Below are positions 63,960 through 64,000 of a stretch of DNA of 64,000 nucleotides, one piece after another. Position 1 is the first letter of the stretch. The number at the start of each line of letters is the position of its first letter. The stretch comes from Prevotella sp. GTDB taxonomy: Bacteria; Bacteroidota; Bacteroidia; Bacteroidales; Bacteroidaceae. The DNA lies in the NCBI GenBank assembly GCA_016281815.1, contig JAEEJK010000046.1, positions 83,488 through 147,487 of the forward strand, written 5' to 3'. A program made the position numbers and the translations under genes. The notes beneath the pieces are model-generated. The model was not told where the DNA came from, searched no databases, and saw only the letters and a list, made by a program, of their open reading frames with translations.

Positions 63960-64000
63960 ATGGAAGATGACATGTATGCTATTAAAAGACAACAGATTAA

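Larger units (their letters stand above)
62397..64000 (+). mobile_element. IS4-family insertion sequence, right end not resolved
   Basis: The transposase gene and its 5' flank lie here. The right terminal repeat should be within or beyond the last 40 bases of the window, so the terminal inverted repeats cannot be paired and the left boundary (somewhere in 62400-62469) is not defined. Confidence 0.6.

Overview
The window reads as a chromosome segment of a Bacteroidales bacterium, most likely a Prevotella-type genus (Prevotellaceae). The grounds are Bacteroidota-style promoters (-7 box TAnnTTTG, -33 box TTTG about 19-21 bases upstream) in nearly every intergenic gap, a near absence of strong Shine-Dalgarno sequences, and a family-typical gene content: DUF4292 lipoprotein, OstA-like protein, GH97 and GH127 glycosidases, a C10 streptopain-like protease, BspA-type leucine-rich repeats and short C-terminal tails of secreted Prevotella proteins. 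This is gene-content inference; no 16S rRNA is present.

Layout. 1-3866 (+): PH-domain fragment, M48 lipoprotein protease, the NfeD/SPFH membrane pair and a divergent UDP-GlcNAc 2-epimerase homologue. 3890-6758 (-): cobU-cobT-cobS-cobC, the nucleotide-loop assembly arm of cobalamin synthesis, led by a broken 3' end of an M16 peptidase gene. 7021-15350: OmpA-like porin and lptB, divergent dgt and dut, then a TPR protein, a DUF4292 lipoprotein and an EnvC-like divisome factor with a dead LytM domain. 15351-17667: a cluster of palindromic repeats around an AAA-ATPase/PD-(D/E)XK gene. 17668-21254: LRR protein, M20 deacetylase and a higBA toxin-antitoxin pair. 21438-27119: trigger factor, clpP, clpX, recQ (protein quality control and DNA repair). 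27340-36564: guaB, two parvulin chaperones, an OstA-like protein, mutL and a second OmpA-like protein, a cell-envelope biogenesis block with mutL attached. 36694-42374: trpS, tRNA-Val(TAC), purB, an rRNA pseudouridine synthase with a striking GGYQQR repeat tail, and asnS.

The right third is accessory and secretory. It holds a C10 protease with dockerin repeats, a 1044-residue putative secreted metallopeptidase preceded by a 55-residue peptide gene and a perfect palindrome, small exported proteins, a YitT-family membrane protein, a GH97 enzyme, an exported glutathione peroxidase-nitroreductase fusion, and a GH127 arabinofuranosidase. It ends with an AAA ATPase, two uncharacterised divergent genes and an IS4-family transposase whose right end lies at or beyond the window edge.

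I found no CRISPR array, prophage, integrase or rRNA. The strongest candidates for something new are the peroxidase-nitroreductase fusion (53747-54886), the repeat-flanked ATPase (15566-17480), the palindrome/small peptide/metallopeptidase unit (45957-49353), the prion-like tail on the pseudouridine synthase (39426-40913), and two promoters sitting inside the loops of long inverted repeats (22835-22898 and 58870-58925).
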